From Thermodesulfatator sp. (GTDB lineage: Bacteria > Desulfobacterota > Thermodesulfobacteria > Thermodesulfobacteriales > Thermodesulfobacteriaceae), in NCBI GenBank assembly GCA_027036915.1, contig JALWCD010000061.1, positions 1-6,610 of the forward strand: 6,610 nt of DNA. Direction: 5' to 3'. The stretch's first letter is position 1. Every line of letters starts with the position of its first letter. The notes beneath the pieces were generated by a model. It was given only the letters and a program-made list of their open reading frames with translations, did no database searches and was not told the origin of the DNA. Shown here piece after piece: positions 5,120 through 6,610 of the stretch. A program made the position numbers and the translations under genes.

Positions 5120-6610
5120 TGGCTCTGGCCGGCAACCCCAATGCCGGCAAGACCACCATCTTTAATCGGCTCACCGGGGCCCGTCAGAAAGTGGGCAACT
5201 GGCCCGGGGTCACGGTGGAAAAAAAGGAAGGCGAGCTTAGGGCCGGTTCTTTACTCTTCCGCATCGTGGATCTGCCCGGAATTTATTCCCTCACCCCCTA
5301 TTCTCTGGAGGAGGTCATCGCACGAAACTTTATCCTGGAGGAAGCTCCCCGGATTATCCTGAACGTGGTGGACGCTTCCAATCTTGAGCGCAATCTTTAC
5401 CTCACGGTCCAGCTCATGGAGCTCGGGAAACCCATGGTCCTGGCCCTCAACATGATAGACGTGGCCAAGGCCAGAGGGCTTTACGTGGATGTGGAGACCC
5501 TTTCCCGGTTGCTGGGTATTCCGGTGGTGCCCACGGTGGGAACCAAGGGTCTGGGAATGGAGGATCTGGTGGAAACCCTCAGGGCGGTGGCGGAAGGGGA
5601 GAGGGAAAGCCGTCCGGTACACCTCAATTACGGAAGGGAAATCGAGAATGCGCTGGCGGAACTCACAGAGGCTCTTTCGAACCTGAATGTTCTTCCGAGC
5701 TATCCCCGTCGATGGCTGGCCCTCAAGCTTCTTGAGGGCGATCGGGAAGTCCTAGAGCGTATACGGAAGGAACCGGGGGCCGAAGAGCTTCTGGCGAGGC
5801 TCAATGAGCTTACCGAAAGGCTCACCCGGATTTTTGACGAGTCTCCGGAAGCCCTGATCGTGGAGGCCCGGTACGGTTTCATTTCCGGAGCCTTAAGGGA
5901 GGCCGTGAGGGTCTCGGCCATCTCCCGCAAGACCCTTTCCGAACGGCTGGACGACGTCCTCACTCACCGGGTCCTGGGGTTTCCTATTTTTATAGGCTTT
6001 ATGTATCTTCTCTTTTATCTGACTTTCAAGCTCGGGGCCTATCCGGTGGCCTGGCTGGAGAGGGGGCTGGAGTTTTCCGAGGAGTTGCTCCGGGCCAGCC
6101 TGCCGCCGGGCTTGCTCCGCGAGATCCTGGTTGAGGGCGTCCTGGGAGGGGTGGGGGGAGTCCTGGTCTATCTCCCCAACATCCTCCTTCTCTTTCTGGG
6201 GATAAGTCTTTTCGAGGACACGGGGTATCTGGCCCGGGCGGCCTTTATCATGGATCGGGTCATGCATTCCTTGGGGCTTCACGGCAAGGCCTTCATACCT
6301 CTTCTTATGGGCTTCGGTTGCAACGTCCCGGCCATTCTGGCCACCCGGACCATGGAAAATCCCCGGGAGCGCCTTCTTACCATCCTCATCAACCCCCTCA
6401 TGAGCTGTTCGGCCCGTTTCCCGGTTTACGTGCTTTTTGCCGGAACCTTTTTCCGGGGGCACGAGACCCAAGTGGTCTTCGGCCTTTACGCCCTGGGGAT
6501 CGTGCTGGCCGCTCTGGTGGCCCGGGTCTTCGGTCGCATTCTGATCAGGGAGGAGGACACACCCTTTGTCCTGGAGCTTCCTCCCTATCGTTTGCCCACG
6601 GTAAGGGGGC
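5104..6610 (+). CDS. feoB: FeoB ferrous-iron transporter, 3'-truncated by the window edge
   Basis: Inner-membrane ferrous-iron permease with a cytosolic N-terminal G-protein domain. The frame is open from the ATG at 5104 to the window end: 502 codons plus one base, of a protein usually near 650-750 residues. G motifs: G1 GNPNAGKT (10-17), G2 T37 in GNWPGVTVE, G3 D56-LPG and G4 N116-MID. A helical linker (about 165-285) follows. Membrane segments then start near residues 290-312. The conserved gate segment YLPNILLLFLGISLFEDTG lies at 356-374, with a further conserved stretch GFGCNVPAI (403-411, C406) and MSCSARFPVY (433-442, C435), both containing the conserved cysteines. Another hydrophobic stretch runs at about 455-478. 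The ATG lies inside the end of feoA (16-bp overlap), preceded by GGTGGAAAG, so translation is probably coupled. The MSEVVVALAGNPNAGKT start is typical of the family. The remaining C-terminal membrane region, and any feoC, lie beyond the window. Confidence 0.95.
   Translation, partial: MSEVVVALAGNPNAGKTTIFNRLTGARQKVGNWPGVTVEKKEGELRAGSLLFRIVDLPGIYSLTPYSLEEVIARNFILEEAPRIILNVVDASNLERNLYLTVQLMELGKPMVLALNMIDVAKARGLYVDVETLSRLLGIPVVPTVGTKGLGMEDLVETLRAVAEGERESRPVHLNYGREIENALAELTEALSNLNVLPSYPRRWLALKLLEGDREVLERIRKEPGAEELLARLNELTERLTRIFDESPEALIVEARYGFISGALREAVRVSAISRKTLSERLDDVLTHRVLGFPIFIGFMYLLFYLTFKLGAYPVAWLERGLEFSEELLRASLPPGLLREILVEGVLGGVGGVLVYLPNILLLFLGISLFEDTGYLARAAFIMDRVMHSLGLHGKAFIPLLMGFGCNVPAILATRTMENPRERLLTILINPLMSCSARFPVYVLFAGTFFRGHETQVVFGLYALGIVLAALVARVFGRILIREEDTPFVLELPPYRLPTVRG

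Noticed and set aside
6560..6610. Possible second fold-back at the right edge of the window
   Set aside because: The reverse complement of the last bases was not found nearby, and the feoB frame runs open and conserved to the end.

Overview
The window looks like a chromosomal fragment from a thermophilic Gram-negative bacterium, probably of the Thermodesulfobacteriota or a neighbouring deltaproteobacterial-type lineage. This rests on the Taq-like character of the DNA polymerase I, the Glu/Arg-rich proteins with GAG/CGG-rich codons, a Kdo-pathway gene (which implies an LPS-type outer membrane), and a Fur operator close to the deltaproteobacterial type. The taxon is inferred from style and could not be checked by a search.

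Layout. Bases 14-2557 (+) encode DNA polymerase I (polA). Its stop codon touches the start of a YcgR-like PilZ-domain protein (2558-3247, +), so the two are probably co-transcribed. Convergent to them, 15 bp away, is kdsD (3263-4237, -), arabinose-5-phosphate isomerase with a SIS domain and two CBS domains. A 109-bp divergent intergenic region (4238-4346) separates kdsD from a + strand iron operon: a Fur-family repressor (4347-4796), feoA (4799-5119) and feoB (5104 to the window end, truncated at about three quarters of its usual length). No RNA genes, CRISPR arrays or insertion sequences were seen. No gap between genes is longer than 109 bp.

How it works together. The iron operon appears self-regulating. 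A perfect 8-bp inverted repeat with a 5-bp centre (4317-4337) overlaps the -10 element and expected transcription start of a TTGACA-type promoter in front of fur. Fur with iron bound would shut off its own gene and the FeoAB ferrous-iron importer. On the other strand, kdsD has a good -10/-35 pair so close to its ATG that its mRNA would be nearly or fully leaderless. polA is a housekeeping replication/repair gene, and its link to a cyclic-di-GMP effector is positional only.

Cautions. The first 26 bases are an exact reverse complement of bases 55-80. The inverted repeat begins exactly at base 1 and contains the polA start codon, which strongly suggests a fold-back artefact at a contig end. The first five residues of PolA should not be trusted. 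I found no convincing previously undescribed system. The points most worth a look are the terminal fold-back, the Fur operator, the leaderless kdsD promoter, the loss of proofreading residues in Pol I, and the Cys-bearing N-terminal extension of FeoA.
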